From an uncultured Rikenellaceae bacterium (GTDB lineage Bacteria > Bacteroidota > Bacteroidia > Bacteroidales > Rikenellaceae): a stretch of DNA of 64,000 nt. The position numbers and the translations under genes were made by a program. This document shows, in pieces, positions 8,833 to 17,277 of this stretch. The stretch lies in the NCBI GenBank assembly GCA_944326815.1, contig CALVFI010000001.1, forward strand, positions 62,001 to 126,000, given 5' to 3'. Position 1 is the stretch's first letter; the number at the start of each line of letters is the position of its first letter. The notes under the pieces are model-generated. The model did no database searches, had not been told where the DNA came from, and saw only the letters and a list, made by a program, of their open reading frames with translations.

Positions 8833-10239
8833 ATGAATAAATTCATGGGGAGCAATTTCATGCTGGATAATGATACGGCCATTGAATTGTACCATAATTA
8901 TGCCGCCAAACAACCCATTATCGACTACCACTGCCATCTGGTACCGCAGATGATTGCCGAGAATTACCAATTTCGCAACCTGTCCGAGATATGGCTGGGA
9001 GGCGACCATTATAAATGGCGTGCCATGCGCGGAAATGGAGTCCCCGAAGCCTACATCACGGGCAAGGAGACATCGGACTATGAGAAATTCGAAAAATGGG
9101 CGGATACGTTGCAACATGCCATGCGCAATCCCCTGTATCACTGGACCCATCTGGAACTGTCGAGAATTTTTGGCGTCGACAAGGTGCTCAATCCCCATAC
9201 CGCCCGGGAGATTTATGATGAATGTACGGCGATGCTTCAGACAGAAGAGTTCCGCGCCCAAGCAATCATGAAAAAATGTAATGTCGAAGTAGTCTGCACC
9301 ACGGACGATCCGGTCGACACGTTGGCATACCACAAACAGATCAAGGAAAAGCCGTTCGGTGTCAAGGTGCTGCCCACCTGGCGTCCGGACAAGGCCATGG
9401 CCATCGAAAATCCAGCCAATTACAACGCTTATCTCACGAACCTCGAGGCTGCTGCAGACATGACGATCTCCAGTTACGGGGACTTGATAGCCGCTCTAAA
9501 AAAACGGCACGATTTCTTTGCCGAAATGGGTTGCAAACTCTCGGACCATGGGTTAGAAACCTTCTATGCTGAAGACTATACCGCAGACGACCTGCATCGG
9601 ATTTTTGCCAAGGTACGTAGCGGCAAGGCCCCCTCACAGGAAGAGCTGCTCCAATTCCGCAGTGGACTGCTATTCGATTTGGCGGTGATGGATCATGAAT
9701 CGAACTGGACCCAGCAATTCCATATCGGTCCTATTCGCAACAACAACACAAAGATGTTCAATCTCCTGGGGCCGGATACGGGATTCGACGGCATACACGA
9801 TGTTCCATGCGCCGCTGCCGGATACAAGTTCTTCGACCGTCTCACCCAAGCCGACAGCCTGACCAAAACCATCCTCTACAACCTCAATCCCAAAGATACC
9901 GAAGTACTGGCTGTGATGGCCTATACATTCAACGACGGGAGCATCGCAGGGCAGATGCAGCTCGGTTCGGGATGGTGGTTCCTCGACCAGGAGGATGGCA
10001 TGCGCAAACAGATCAACGCGTTGTCGGCCCTGGGACTATTGAGCCGATTCGTCGGAATGCTCACCGATTCACGAAGTTTTCTCTCCTACCCGCGTCACGA
10101 GTATTTCCGTCGCATTCTCTGCAACATCATCGGCGAAGATGTCGAACGCGGCAAGTTACCCAAAAGTGAAATGCCGTTCATCGGCCAGATGGTCGCAGAT
10201 ATTTCGTACGGGAATGCAAAAAAATTCTTCGAATTCTGA
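8833..10239 (+). CDS. uxaC: Glucuronate isomerase
   Basis: A 468-residue enzyme of the amidohydrolase-like uronate isomerase family that converts D-glucuronate to D-fructuronate, the first step of the pathway encoded by this operon. The N-terminus MNKFMGSNFMLDND...QPIIDYHCHL and IWLGGDHYKWRAMRGNGV align closely with E. coli UxaC (MTPFMTEDFLLDT...FDYHCHL...DHYKWRAMRTNGV). That alignment fixes the ATG at 8833 rather than the GTG 11 codons upstream. DYHCHL carries metal-site histidines. It is the first gene of a six-gene + strand operon. UxaC also accepts galacturonate, but no uxaA or uxaB follows here. Confidence 0.95.
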   Translation: MNKFMGSNFMLDNDTAIELYHNYAAKQPIIDYHCHLVPQMIAENYQFRNLSEIWLGGDHYKWRAMRGNGVPEAYITGKETSDYEKFEKWADTLQHAMRNPLYHWTHLELSRIFGVDKVLNPHTAREIYDECTAMLQTEEFRAQAIMKKCNVEVVCTTDDPVDTLAYHKQIKEKPFGVKVLPTWRPDKAMAIENPANYNAYLTNLEAAADMTISSYGDLIAALKKRHDFFAEMGCKLSDHGLETFYAEDYTADDLHRIFAKVRSGKAPSQEELLQFRSGLLFDLAVMDHESNWTQQFHIGPIRNNNTKMFNLLGPDTGFDGIHDVPCAAAGYKFFDRLTQADSLTKTILYNLNPKDTEVLAVMAYTFNDGSIAGQMQLGSGWWFLDQEDGMRKQINALSALGLLSRFVGMLTDSRSFLSYPRHEYFRRILCNIIGEDVERGKLPKSEMPFIGQMVADISYGNAKKFFEF

Positions 10240-10331
10240 CAATCCCGAACAGCGCCATGCCCGCTCAATACACATACCCCCAAAACAAAATACGATTAAC
10301 CACCCTATAAATTCACGATTCAACCCTTACA

Positions 10332-11372
10332 ATGAAAAAAGTAGTAACATTTGGAGAGATCATGTTGCGTCTCGCAACACCGGACTATTTGAGATTCTCT
10401 CAAGCCTCGGAATTCACCGCAACCTTCGGAGGAGGCGAGGCCAATGTGGCCGTATCGCTGGCCAATTACGGGATAGAGGCCAAATTCATCACCCGTATGC
10501 CGAAAAACGACATAGCCCAAAGTTGCCTCATGAACCTGCGTAAATATGGCGTGGACACCTCCGGCATCATCTTCGGAGGCGACCGGCTGGGCATCTATTT
10601 CCTCGAAACGGGAGCCGTAGCTCGTGCTAGCAAAGTGGTCTACGACCGGGCCCATTCGTCGATTGCCGAGATTCAACCGGGCATGATCGACTGGGAGAAA
10701 GAGTTTGCCGGAGCCGACTGGTTCCACTGGACAGGCATTACGCCCGCCCTGAGCCAAGGCGCCGCCGATGCTTGCCTGGAAGCCATCCGAGTTGCCAACA
10801 AAATGGGCGTCACGGTCTCCTGTGACCTCAACTATCGCAAAAATCTCTGGAAATATGGCAAGATGGCATCGGAAGTGATGCCGGCCCTGGTCGAAGGCTG
10901 CGACATCATTCTCGGCAACGAGGAGGACGCCGAGAAGGTCTTCGGTATCAAGCCCGAAGGCTTCGACGTAACGGCTACGAGCGGCAAAGTCAATGCTGCC
11001 GAGTTCGAATCGGTATGCAAACAGATGATGCAGAAATTCCCGAAAGCCAAAAAGGTTATCATCACGCTCCGAGGCTCCATCAACGCCAACCACAACACGT
11101 GGGGCGGTGTGCTATGGGACGGACAGAGGCTCTATGAATCACCCCGATACGACATCACGCACATCGTAGACCGCGTGGGCGGCGGAGACTCTTTCATGGG
11201 CGGTCTGATCTATGGTCTGCTCACCTATCCGGACAACGACCAGCAGGCGCTGAATTTCGCCGTAGCCGCATCGTGTCTGAAGCATACCATCTACGGAGAC
11301 TTCAATCTGGTCACCGTCCAAGAGGTCGAGAACCTGTTGAAGGGAGACGGTTCAGGACGCGTAAGCAGATAA
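10332..11372 (+). CDS. kdgK: 2-keto-3-deoxygluconate kinase (PfkB family)
   Basis: A 346-residue ribokinase/PfkB-type kinase that phosphorylates 2-keto-3-deoxygluconate to KDPG with ATP. The N-terminal GEIMLRLATPDYLRF and FGGGEANVAVSLANYG substrate-site blocks and the C-terminal DRVGGGDSFMGGLIYG, containing the anion hole and catalytic Asp, are clear. It lies between uxaC (92-bp gap) and eda (48-bp gap), matching the pathway order. Sugar kinases are hard to tell apart by sequence alone, but the company of uxuA and eda makes KDG the likely substrate. Confidence 0.92.
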   Translation: MKKVVTFGEIMLRLATPDYLRFSQASEFTATFGGGEANVAVSLANYGIEAKFITRMPKNDIAQSCLMNLRKYGVDTSGIIFGGDRLGIYFLETGAVARASKVVYDRAHSSIAEIQPGMIDWEKEFAGADWFHWTGITPALSQGAADACLEAIRVANKMGVTVSCDLNYRKNLWKYGKMASEVMPALVEGCDIILGNEEDAEKVFGIKPEGFDVTATSGKVNAAEFESVCKQMMQKFPKAKKVIITLRGSINANHNTWGGVLWDGQRLYESPRYDITHIVDRVGGGDSFMGGLIYGLLTYPDNDQQALNFAVAASCLKHTIYGDFNLVTVQEVENLLKGDGSGRVSR

Positions 11373-11420
11373 AACTTTCCACACCAGACACATTACCACC
11401 ACAAAAAATATTGGATAAAT

Positions 11421-12092
11421 ATGGCAAAATTTTCAAAGATAGAGGTCCTTGCGGCTATGGCATCCACGGGCATGGTACCGGTATTTTATAATAAAGACGT
11501 GGAGATCGCCAAACAGGTGGTCAAAGCATGCTACGAAGGAGGCGTCAGGGCATTCGAATTCACCAACCGGGGTGATTTTGCCCAGGAGGTATTTGCCGAG
11601 CTGGTCAAATATGCCGCTACAGCGTGTCCGGAGATGATTCTCGGAGCAGGCTCGATCGTCGATGCAGGCACGGCATCGCTCTACATCCAACTGGGCGCCA
11701 ACTTCATCGTAGGTCCGTTGTTCAATCCCGACATTGCGAAGGTTTGCAACCGCCGCCTCATCCCCTATACGCCGGGATGCGGTTCTGTCTCCGAAATCGG
11801 TTTTGCCCAGGAAGCCGGATGCGATCTGTGTAAGATATTCCCCGCGGGTAATGTGGGCGGGCCATCATTCGTAAAGAACATGAAGGCACCGATGCCTTGG
11901 TCGATGCTCATGGTGACGGGCGCCGTAGAGCCTACGGAAGAGAACCTCTCCGCATGGGTCAAAGCAGGAGTCACCTGCGTAGGAATGGGCTCCAAGCTAT
12001 TCCCCAAAGAGATGATTGCGGCAGGGAACTGGCAGGGCATCACAGAACTATGCAAGAGTGCTCTGGCAATTATTGCCAAATACCGCGGTTAG
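11421..12092 (+). CDS. eda: KDPG / 4-hydroxy-2-oxoglutarate aldolase
   Basis: A 223-residue class I aldolase that splits 2-keto-3-deoxy-6-phosphogluconate into pyruvate and glyceraldehyde 3-phosphate. The Schiff-base lysine lies in [16 protein letters not shown], and the general-base Glu in [10 protein letters not shown] corresponds to the EVTLR region of E. coli Eda. Further TIM-barrel blocks are [26 protein letters not shown] and [16 protein letters not shown]. It sits directly downstream of kdgK, as expected for the last two steps of hexuronate catabolism. Confidence 0.93.
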   Translation: MAKFSKIEVLAAMASTGMVPVFYNKDVEIAKQVVKACYEGGVRAFEFTNRGDFAQEVFAELVKYAATACPEMILGAGSIVDAGTASLYIQLGANFIVGPLFNPDIAKVCNRRLIPYTPGCGSVSEIGFAQEAGCDLCKIFPAGNVGGPSFVKNMKAPMPWSMLMVTGAVEPTEENLSAWVKAGVTCVGMGSKLFPKEMIAAGNWQGITELCKSALAIIAKYRG

Positions 12093-12161
12093 CCTTCAAC
12101 GTTCTCACATCAACAAGAACCACACCACCCCAATAACCTAAACCTAACGAACCTGATACTA

Positions 12162-13616
12162 ATGAACAATCTGAATACCAAATTCGAGAAGATGACCAAC
12201 TTCCGATGGGTCATCTGTGCGATGTTGTTTTTTGCCACGACAGTCAACTATCTCGACCGTCAGGTACTCTCGCTTCTCCAGCCCATGCTGGAAGAGATCT
12301 TCCACTGGACCGACAACGACTATGGCACCATTACAGCTATTTTCTCTCTGTTCTATGCGATTTCAATGCTGTTTGCCGGCCGCGTCATCGACTGGATGGG
12401 AACCAAGAAGGGCTATGCCTGGTCGATCGGGATATGGTCGTTCGGGGCAGCCCTGCACGCGATCTGCGGGATTGCGACAGAGCGCTGGGTCGGTCTTCCC
12501 GATACGGCAGCCTTACGTGCCGTAGCCGCAGGGACAGACCTTGCCGCCACGATCAGCATCGTGAGCGTGACCTTCTTCATCATCGCCCGATGCGTACTGG
12601 CACTGGGAGAGGCAGGAAACTTCCCCGCCGCCATCAAAGCTACGGCAGAATATTTTCCGAAGAAAGACCGGGCCTTCGCTACGGGCATTTTCAACTCGGG
12701 AGCTAATGTTGGAGCGATCGTAGCTCCCCTGACCGTACCAATCATGGCTGAACTGTGGGGCTGGGAAACGGCCTTCCTGGTCGTCGGCGGCATCGGTTTT
12801 GTGTGGATAGGCATCTGGGAGTTCGTCTACAAGCCCATCGAGCAGAACAAACGGGTCAATGCGGCCGAGATGGCCTATATTCAGCAGGACGACAAGGAGC
12901 TGACGCAGCATGAAGCCCCAAAGGAGGAAAACGACACAACGCCTGAAAAGAAGTTGTCATTTTGGCAATGTATGAGCTTCAAACAGACCTGGGCTTTTGC
13001 TTTCGGCAAGTTCATGACCGACGGCGTCTGGTGGTTCTTCCTGTTCTGGACCCCGGCCTACCTGAAAACACAATATAATATGGAGGGGACTCAGATTGCG
13101 GTACCGATTGCCATTCTCTATACCATCACTGTATTCGGTTCAGTATTCGGAGGCAAGTTCCCCACCTATTTCATCAACAAGGGGATGAACCCCTATGCAG
13201 GTCGCATGCGTGCGATGCTCATCATCGCTTTTTTCCCATTGGTCGTATTACTGGCACAACCGCTGGGCTACATCAGTTACTGGGTTCCCATTCTGCTGAT
13301 TGCCGTGGGAGCTTCGGCCCATCAAGCCTGGAGTGCAAACATCTTCTCTACGGTGAGCGACATGTTTCCCAAGAGTGCCATCGCAACCGTAACCGGCATT
13401 GGCGGTATGGCTGGCGGCCTCGGATCGTTCTTCATCCAAAAGGGGGCGGGCATGTTATTCACCTATAGCGGCGATACGAATATGGTATTCATGGGTTTCG
13501 AGGGCAAACCTGCCGGTTACGCCATCGTATTCATATTCTGCGCTGTAGCCTATCTGATCGGATGGATTGTCATGAAATGTCTCGTTCCGAAATATAAACT
13601 TATTGAAGTCAAATAA
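12162..13616 (+). CDS. MFS hexuronate transporter (ExuT-like)
   Basis: A 484-residue major facilitator protein of the anion:cation symporter (ACS) group. The first helix FRWVICAMLFFATTVNYLDR with its NYLDR end is typical of ExuT/GudP-type transporters. GRVIDWMGTKKGYAWSIGIWS, ARCVLALGEAGNFPAAIKA and the charged mid-loop around residues 225-270 also fit. It probably imports glucuronate across the inner membrane for the enzymes of this operon. A start at the internal Met (12192) is possible because the first ten residues are poorly conserved; I kept the first ATG. Galacturonate or other uronates cannot be excluded. Confidence 0.88.
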   Translation: MNNLNTKFEKMTNFRWVICAMLFFATTVNYLDRQVLSLLQPMLEEIFHWTDNDYGTITAIFSLFYAISMLFAGRVIDWMGTKKGYAWSIGIWSFGAALHAICGIATERWVGLPDTAALRAVAAGTDLAATISIVSVTFFIIARCVLALGEAGNFPAAIKATAEYFPKKDRAFATGIFNSGANVGAIVAPLTVPIMAELWGWETAFLVVGGIGFVWIGIWEFVYKPIEQNKRVNAAEMAYIQQDDKELTQHEAPKEENDTTPEKKLSFWQCMSFKQTWAFAFGKFMTDGVWWFFLFWTPAYLKTQYNMEGTQIAVPIAILYTITVFGSVFGGKFPTYFINKGMNPYAGRMRAMLIIAFFPLVVLLAQPLGYISYWVPILLIAVGASAHQAWSANIFSTVSDMFPKSAIATVTGIGGMAGGLGSFFIQKGAGMLFTYSGDTNMVFMGFEGKPAGYAIVFIFCAVAYLIGWIVMKCLVPKYKLIEVK

Positions 13617-13633
13617 TCAAAATACACAGAAAA

Positions 13634-14449
13634 ATGGCAAACGAACTATTCAATGTAAAAGACAAGGTAATTGTTATCACAGGAGCCGCAGGTATTCTGG
13701 GAACCTCTATGGTACACCATTTCGCCAAAGAGGGCGCCAAAGTGGTGATTCTCGACCGTAACGAAGCGACTGGAAAGAAATTGGCTAACGATGTTGTCTC
13801 CCAAGGAGGAAGTGCCACCTTCTTCTATACGGATGTACTCAACAAAGAGGTACTCGAAAGCAACTTCGAAGCCATTATGAAACTACATGGTCGCATCGAC
13901 GTACTGATCAACGGTGCCGGCGGCAACATGGCCGGAGCCACGATCGCTCCCGACAAAACGATTTTCGATCTCGATCTGGAGGCATTCCGGAAAGTCGTTG
14001 ACCTCAACCTGTTCGGCACGGTATTGCCCACTATGGTCTTTGCCAAGGCCATGGTCAACCAGAAAGAGGGTTCGATCATCAACATAGCCTCCGAATCAGC
14101 CCTCCGTCCATTAACACGGGTAGCCGGATATGGCGTCGCCAAGGCGGCCGTAGTCAACTTCACCAAATACATGTGCGGAGAATTAGCCACCAAGTTCGGC
14201 TCCGGACTGAGGGTCAACGCCATCGCTCCCGGGTTCTTCCTTACAGAACAGAACCGCACACTGCTGACCAATCCCGACGGTTCTCTGACCCCGCGTGCCG
14301 ATACGATCATCGCCCACACACCCTATAAACGGTTCGGCGAACCGGAGGAGTTGCTCGGTACGCTCCAATGGCTGGCCAGCGATGCCTCGAAATTCGTCTC
14401 GGGGACACTGACGGTCATCGACGGAGGCTTCGACGCATTCTCTATCTAA
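13634..14449 (+). CDS. uxuB: SDR-family D-mannonate oxidoreductase (fructuronate reductase)
   Basis: A 271-residue short-chain dehydrogenase. The nucleotide-binding TGAAGILG is at residues 16-23, NGAGG follows strand 4, the catalytic Ser lies in NIASESA, and Tyr166 and Lys170 form YGVAK. In this setting it should reduce D-fructuronate to D-mannonate, linking UxaC to UxuA. The role comes from position: the operon has every other step but no classical long-chain UxuB. The B. subtilis UxuB is also an SDR enzyme, so the substitution has precedent. It is 17 bp from the transporter gene and 52 bp from uxuA. Confidence 0.83.
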   Translation: MANELFNVKDKVIVITGAAGILGTSMVHHFAKEGAKVVILDRNEATGKKLANDVVSQGGSATFFYTDVLNKEVLESNFEAIMKLHGRIDVLINGAGGNMAGATIAPDKTIFDLDLEAFRKVVDLNLFGTVLPTMVFAKAMVNQKEGSIINIASESALRPLTRVAGYGVAKAAVVNFTKYMCGELATKFGSGLRVNAIAPGFFLTEQNRTLLTNPDGSLTPRADTIIAHTPYKRFGEPEELLGTLQWLASDASKFVSGTLTVIDGGFDAFSI

Positions 14450-14501
14450 ATCACCCACAGAACAGTGTATCACAACATACGAACCTAAAAAAGTCATCTT
14501 T

Positions 14502-15674
14502 ATGTACCTATGCAAACAATCCTGGCGCTGGTACGGTCCTAACGACCCGGTAAGCCTTTCGGACATCCGGCAGGCAGGAGCTACCGATATTGTCCACGCC
14601 CTGCACCACATTCCCAACGGCGAAGTGTGGACCGTAGAGGAGATCTCCAAACGTAAGAAACTGATCGAAGAGGCAGGGCTCTGCTGGAGCGTTGTCGAGA
14701 GTGTCCCCGTACACGAGCATATCAAAACCCAGACAGGCGACTTCCAACGCTACATAGACAATTATAAGGAGAGCCTGCGCAATCTGGCCAAATGCGGCAT
14801 CTACACGGTCACCTATAACTTCATGCCCGTACTCGACTGGACACGTACCGATCTGGCTTACACCATGCCCGATGGCTCGAAGGCTCTCCGTTTCGAACGT
14901 GCAGCTTTCGTCGCGTTCGATCTCTTCATTCTGCAACGTCCCGGAGCCGAAAAAGAGTATACCCCGGAGGAGATTGCCAAAGCCAAAGCTCGCTACGACA
15001 TCATGACCGAAGAGGATAAACAACTCCTCACACGCAACATGATTGCCGGACTTCCGGGTAGCGAAGAGAGTTTCACGGTAGAGCAATTCCAGGAGGCTCT
15101 GGATCGCTACAAGGATGTCGATGCCGACAAACTACGTAAGAACCTGATCTATTTCCTACGTGAAGTTACGCCTGTTGCCGACGAAGCAGGGGTTGAGTTG
15201 GTGATTCACCCGGACGACCCTCCCTACTCCATTCTCGGGCTACCGCGGATCTTGAGCACAGCTCAGGACTTCCGCGACCTGATTGCCGCTGTGCCCAACA
15301 AATCGAACGGACTATGCCTCTGTACGGGGTCGTTCGGGGTGCGAAGCGACAACGAACTGGCCGATATGATGCAGGAGTTCGGTGATCGCATAGGATTCGT
15401 CCATTTCCGCAGTACGCAACGGGATGCCGAAGGGAATTTCTTCGAAGCAAACCATTTAGAGGGCGATGTAGATATGTATGGCGTGATGAAAGCGTTGCTC
15501 GAGTTGCAGCAAAGGCGTAAAATCTCGATTCCCATGCGTCCGGATCATGGTCATCAGATGATTGACGATCTGAAAAAGAAAACCAACCCCGGCTACTCAT
15601 GCATCGGGCGGTTGCGCGGACTTGCAGAACTGCGCGGGCTCGAAATGGGTATTGCCAAAAGTTTATTCAAGTAG
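14502..15674 (+). CDS. uxuA: Mannonate dehydratase
   Basis: A 390-residue TIM-barrel metalloenzyme that dehydrates D-mannonate to 2-keto-3-deoxygluconate. The family opening [31 protein letters not shown] is present almost at the N-terminus. [48 protein letters not shown] and the metal-site [10 protein letters not shown] follow in the expected order. It is the last gene of the glucuronate operon and is followed by a strong terminator. Length and motifs are complete. Confidence 0.95.
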   Translation: MYLCKQSWRWYGPNDPVSLSDIRQAGATDIVHALHHIPNGEVWTVEEISKRKKLIEEAGLCWSVVESVPVHEHIKTQTGDFQRYIDNYKESLRNLAKCGIYTVTYNFMPVLDWTRTDLAYTMPDGSKALRFERAAFVAFDLFILQRPGAEKEYTPEEIAKAKARYDIMTEEDKQLLTRNMIAGLPGSEESFTVEQFQEALDRYKDVDADKLRKNLIYFLREVTPVADEAGVELVIHPDDPPYSILGLPRILSTAQDFRDLIAAVPNKSNGLCLCTGSFGVRSDNELADMMQEFGDRIGFVHFRSTQRDAEGNFFEANHLEGDVDMYGVMKALLELQQRRKISIPMRPDHGHQMIDDLKKKTNPGYSCIGRLRGLAELRGLEMGIAKSLFK

Positions 15675-15690
15675 TCAGGTATCATGCAAG

Positions 15691-15725
15691 GCCATCCTCC
15701 CTAACAGAGGATGGCTTTAATTTTT
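15691..15725 (+). terminator. Rho-independent terminator of the uxaC-uxuA operon
   Basis: A 9-bp perfect stem, GCCATCCTC at 15691-15699 and GAGGATGGC at 15707-15715, is followed by TTTAATTTTT. It begins 17 bp after the uxuA stop. Confidence 0.85.
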
Positions 15726-15772
15726 CAGACAATTAGGCAATCACAAAACCTACAGAATCGCTCGATACCGAT

Positions 15773-15834
15773 TCCATCCAAAGATAAAGCGAGGTGCATG
15801 TAGTTACATGCACCTCGCTTTATCTTTGGATGGA
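15773..15834. terminator. Perfect 30-bp inverted repeat, probably a bidirectional terminator
   Basis: Two perfect 30-bp arms (15773-15802 and 15805-15834) surround a 2-nt centre. The inner GC-rich core GCGAGGTGCATGTA is bordered by AAAGATAAA on the left and TTTATCTTT on the right, so either strand gives a long hairpin followed by a U-rich stretch. It lies between converging uxuA (+) and the cupin gene (-). The arms are much longer than needed for termination. Confidence 0.7.
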
Positions 15835-15862
15835 GGAAGGAATCTCCCTTTCCACTCTTTAA

Positions 15863-16435
15863 TTACCGAGTTCTTACCTCATCGTAGTTGTAGCCATTAT
15901 CGTCACATACGACTCTTGCATGGCTATCCCACGTCGGCTCGTCGGCATTGTGACCGAACGTAAAGCAGTCGATAGCGACATACTTCAGCGTATCCGCACT
16001 CGTGCAGAAAATCTGATGATAGTTGTTTCTGGGAATATGTACAAAATTGGTCGGCACAATAGGATGCTCCTCAACAGTTCCATCAGGACGTTCGAGTACC
16101 ACATTACCTTCACCACTCAATACATAATACAACTGTTCCGTATCGTTATGCGCATGGCGATGAGTAAACTTCTCAGGCGCAATACGTACCAGAATTGCCT
16201 CACAACCCTCTGCATAGGCACGGTCCATAATCAGCAAATTGTCGTGAGTCGGGAAACGATACTCATCCATCACACTCTCATCCGTCGTATAGACAATCTT
16301 GGAGGGCATCATGGTAACTCGAGCCTCCTGAGTGGAGACCTCCTCTTTTTTACTTGATCCGGAAGCGACCAAAGCTCCCACAGCCCCACCAACAACAAAG
16401 GCGATGATAACAAATAAGACGATTTTTGTTTTCAT
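15863..16435 (-). CDS. Membrane-anchored cupin-domain protein
   Basis: A 190-residue protein with an N-terminal membrane anchor (KIVLFVIIAFVVGGAVGALVA, residues ~4-24) and one cupin domain. Cupin motif 1 is HRHAHNDTEQLYYVLSGEG, with the HxH and Glu metal ligands, and motif 2 is VHIPRNNYHQI. Cupins bind a divalent metal and act as dioxygenases, isomerases or sugar sensors; this sequence does not say which. I chose the ATG at 16435 because the longer frame adds 30 residues of non-homologous sequence before the anchor. It is monocistronic, between the glucuronate operon and dps. No function is assigned. Confidence 0.75.
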   Translation of the reverse strand: MKTKIVLFVIIAFVVGGAVGALVASGSSKKEEVSTQEARVTMMPSKIVYTTDESVMDEYRFPTHDNLLIMDRAYAEGCEAILVRIAPEKFTHRHAHNDTEQLYYVLSGEGNVVLERPDGTVEEHPIVPTNFVHIPRNNYHQIFCTSADTLKYVAIDCFTFGHNADEPTWDSHARVVCDDNGYNYDEVRTR

Positions 16436-16578
16436 AATAAGTTCATATTTAGGTTTTGGTAGTGCTAATGTAGTGCAAAATATTTGATTTTCAAAATCCA
16501 ATTTCACCAATATTCCGACGAACAAGGAGAAAATATCTGAATTTCAATTCTCTCTTGAAACATCCCAGAACCCTTCTC

Positions 16579-16616
16579 AAAAAAAATAGAGAAGGAAAAG
16601 ATTCTTTCCTTCTCTA
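16579..16616 (-). terminator. Rho-independent terminator of dps
   Basis: On the minus strand TAGAGAAGGAAA pairs with TTTCCTTCTCTA (12 bp) and is followed by a run of eight T. It begins 23 bp downstream of the Dps stop codon. Confidence 0.85.
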
Positions 16617-16639
16617 TGTGAAATTTGCTCTACTAAATT

Positions 16640-17116
16640 CTATCTGGTTGCATAGGCACAAAGCATCCACACCAGCTTCTCCTGTTCACGGATATAATCA
16701 CTCATTAGAGCCACAGTACCTTCATCCTCTGCTTCGGCTGCCAGAGCCAACAATTTACGTTCTTCAGCGATCAGATATCCATAGGTATCGAGTACGTTCT
16801 TCAAGGCCTCAGAGCCTTTCGTCACGCCGGTCACCTCCTTCACGCCTGACTCCTTTACATAGACGCTGTAACGACTCTCAGGCATACCGCCAAGGGCCAA
16901 CATCCGCTCTGCAATCTCATCCACCTTCTCTGCCGCATTATTGTAAAGGTCTTCGAATTTAGCATGCAAAACGAAAAAATCAGGGCCTTCAATGTGCCAA
17001 TGGAATCCACGCAGATTAGAGTAAAAGATCTGATAATCAGCCAACAGCCTTTTTAACGAAGATACGACACTTCTTACTTTCGGTTCATTCAGTCCGAGAT
17101 AATCCATGGTTTTCAT
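16640..17116 (-). CDS. dps: Dps family ferritin-like DNA-protection protein
   Basis: A 158-residue four-helix protein of the Dps family, which forms a dodecameric cage, oxidises and stores iron, and protects DNA under oxidative stress or starvation. The inter-subunit ferroxidase residues are visible in NLRGFHWHIEGPDFF (first His and Asp) and AKFEDLYNNAAEKVDEIAERML (Glu and Asp). The short N-terminus (about 12 residues) lacks a long lysine-rich tail, so direct DNA binding is uncertain. It is flanked by its own promoter-like motif and terminator, hence a single-gene unit. Peroxide regulation is common in this phylum, but I cannot identify an operator. Confidence 0.92.
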   Translation of the reverse strand: MKTMDYLGLNEPKVRSVVSSLKRLLADYQIFYSNLRGFHWHIEGPDFFVLHAKFEDLYNNAAEKVDEIAERMLALGGMPESRYSVYVKESGVKEVTGVTKGSEALKNVLDTYGYLIAEERKLLALAAEAEDEGTVALMSDYIREQEKLVWMLCAYATR

Positions 17117-17161
17117 AACTCTTATTTTTTAATTGTTATTCATTATTCTTTTTTCTTATTG

Positions 17162-17169
17162 CAAATATA
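17162..17169 (-). promoter_or_regulatory. Putative -7 promoter element of dps
   Basis: Minus-strand TATATTTG is a perfect TAnnTTTG match, 45 bp upstream of the dps ATG. A TTG lies about 25 bp further upstream, longer than the usual spacing. Confidence 0.5.
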
Positions 17170-17226
17170 AGGCAAAATAAATTATAATAAAAATCAATAG
17201 TTTTTATATAACTATAAGTATAAACA

Positions 17227-17255
17227 ATAAAAAGGCTCCTGTTTCCAGGAGCCTT
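17227..17255 (-). terminator. Rho-independent terminator of the sigma-SusCD-protease operon
   Basis: On the minus strand AAGGCTCCTG and CAGGAGCCTT form a 10-bp perfect stem with a GAAA loop, followed by TTTATTG. It begins 22 bp after the stop of the last metzincin-like gene. Confidence 0.85.
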
Positions 17256-17277
17256 CCACACACACTTTTGATAACAC

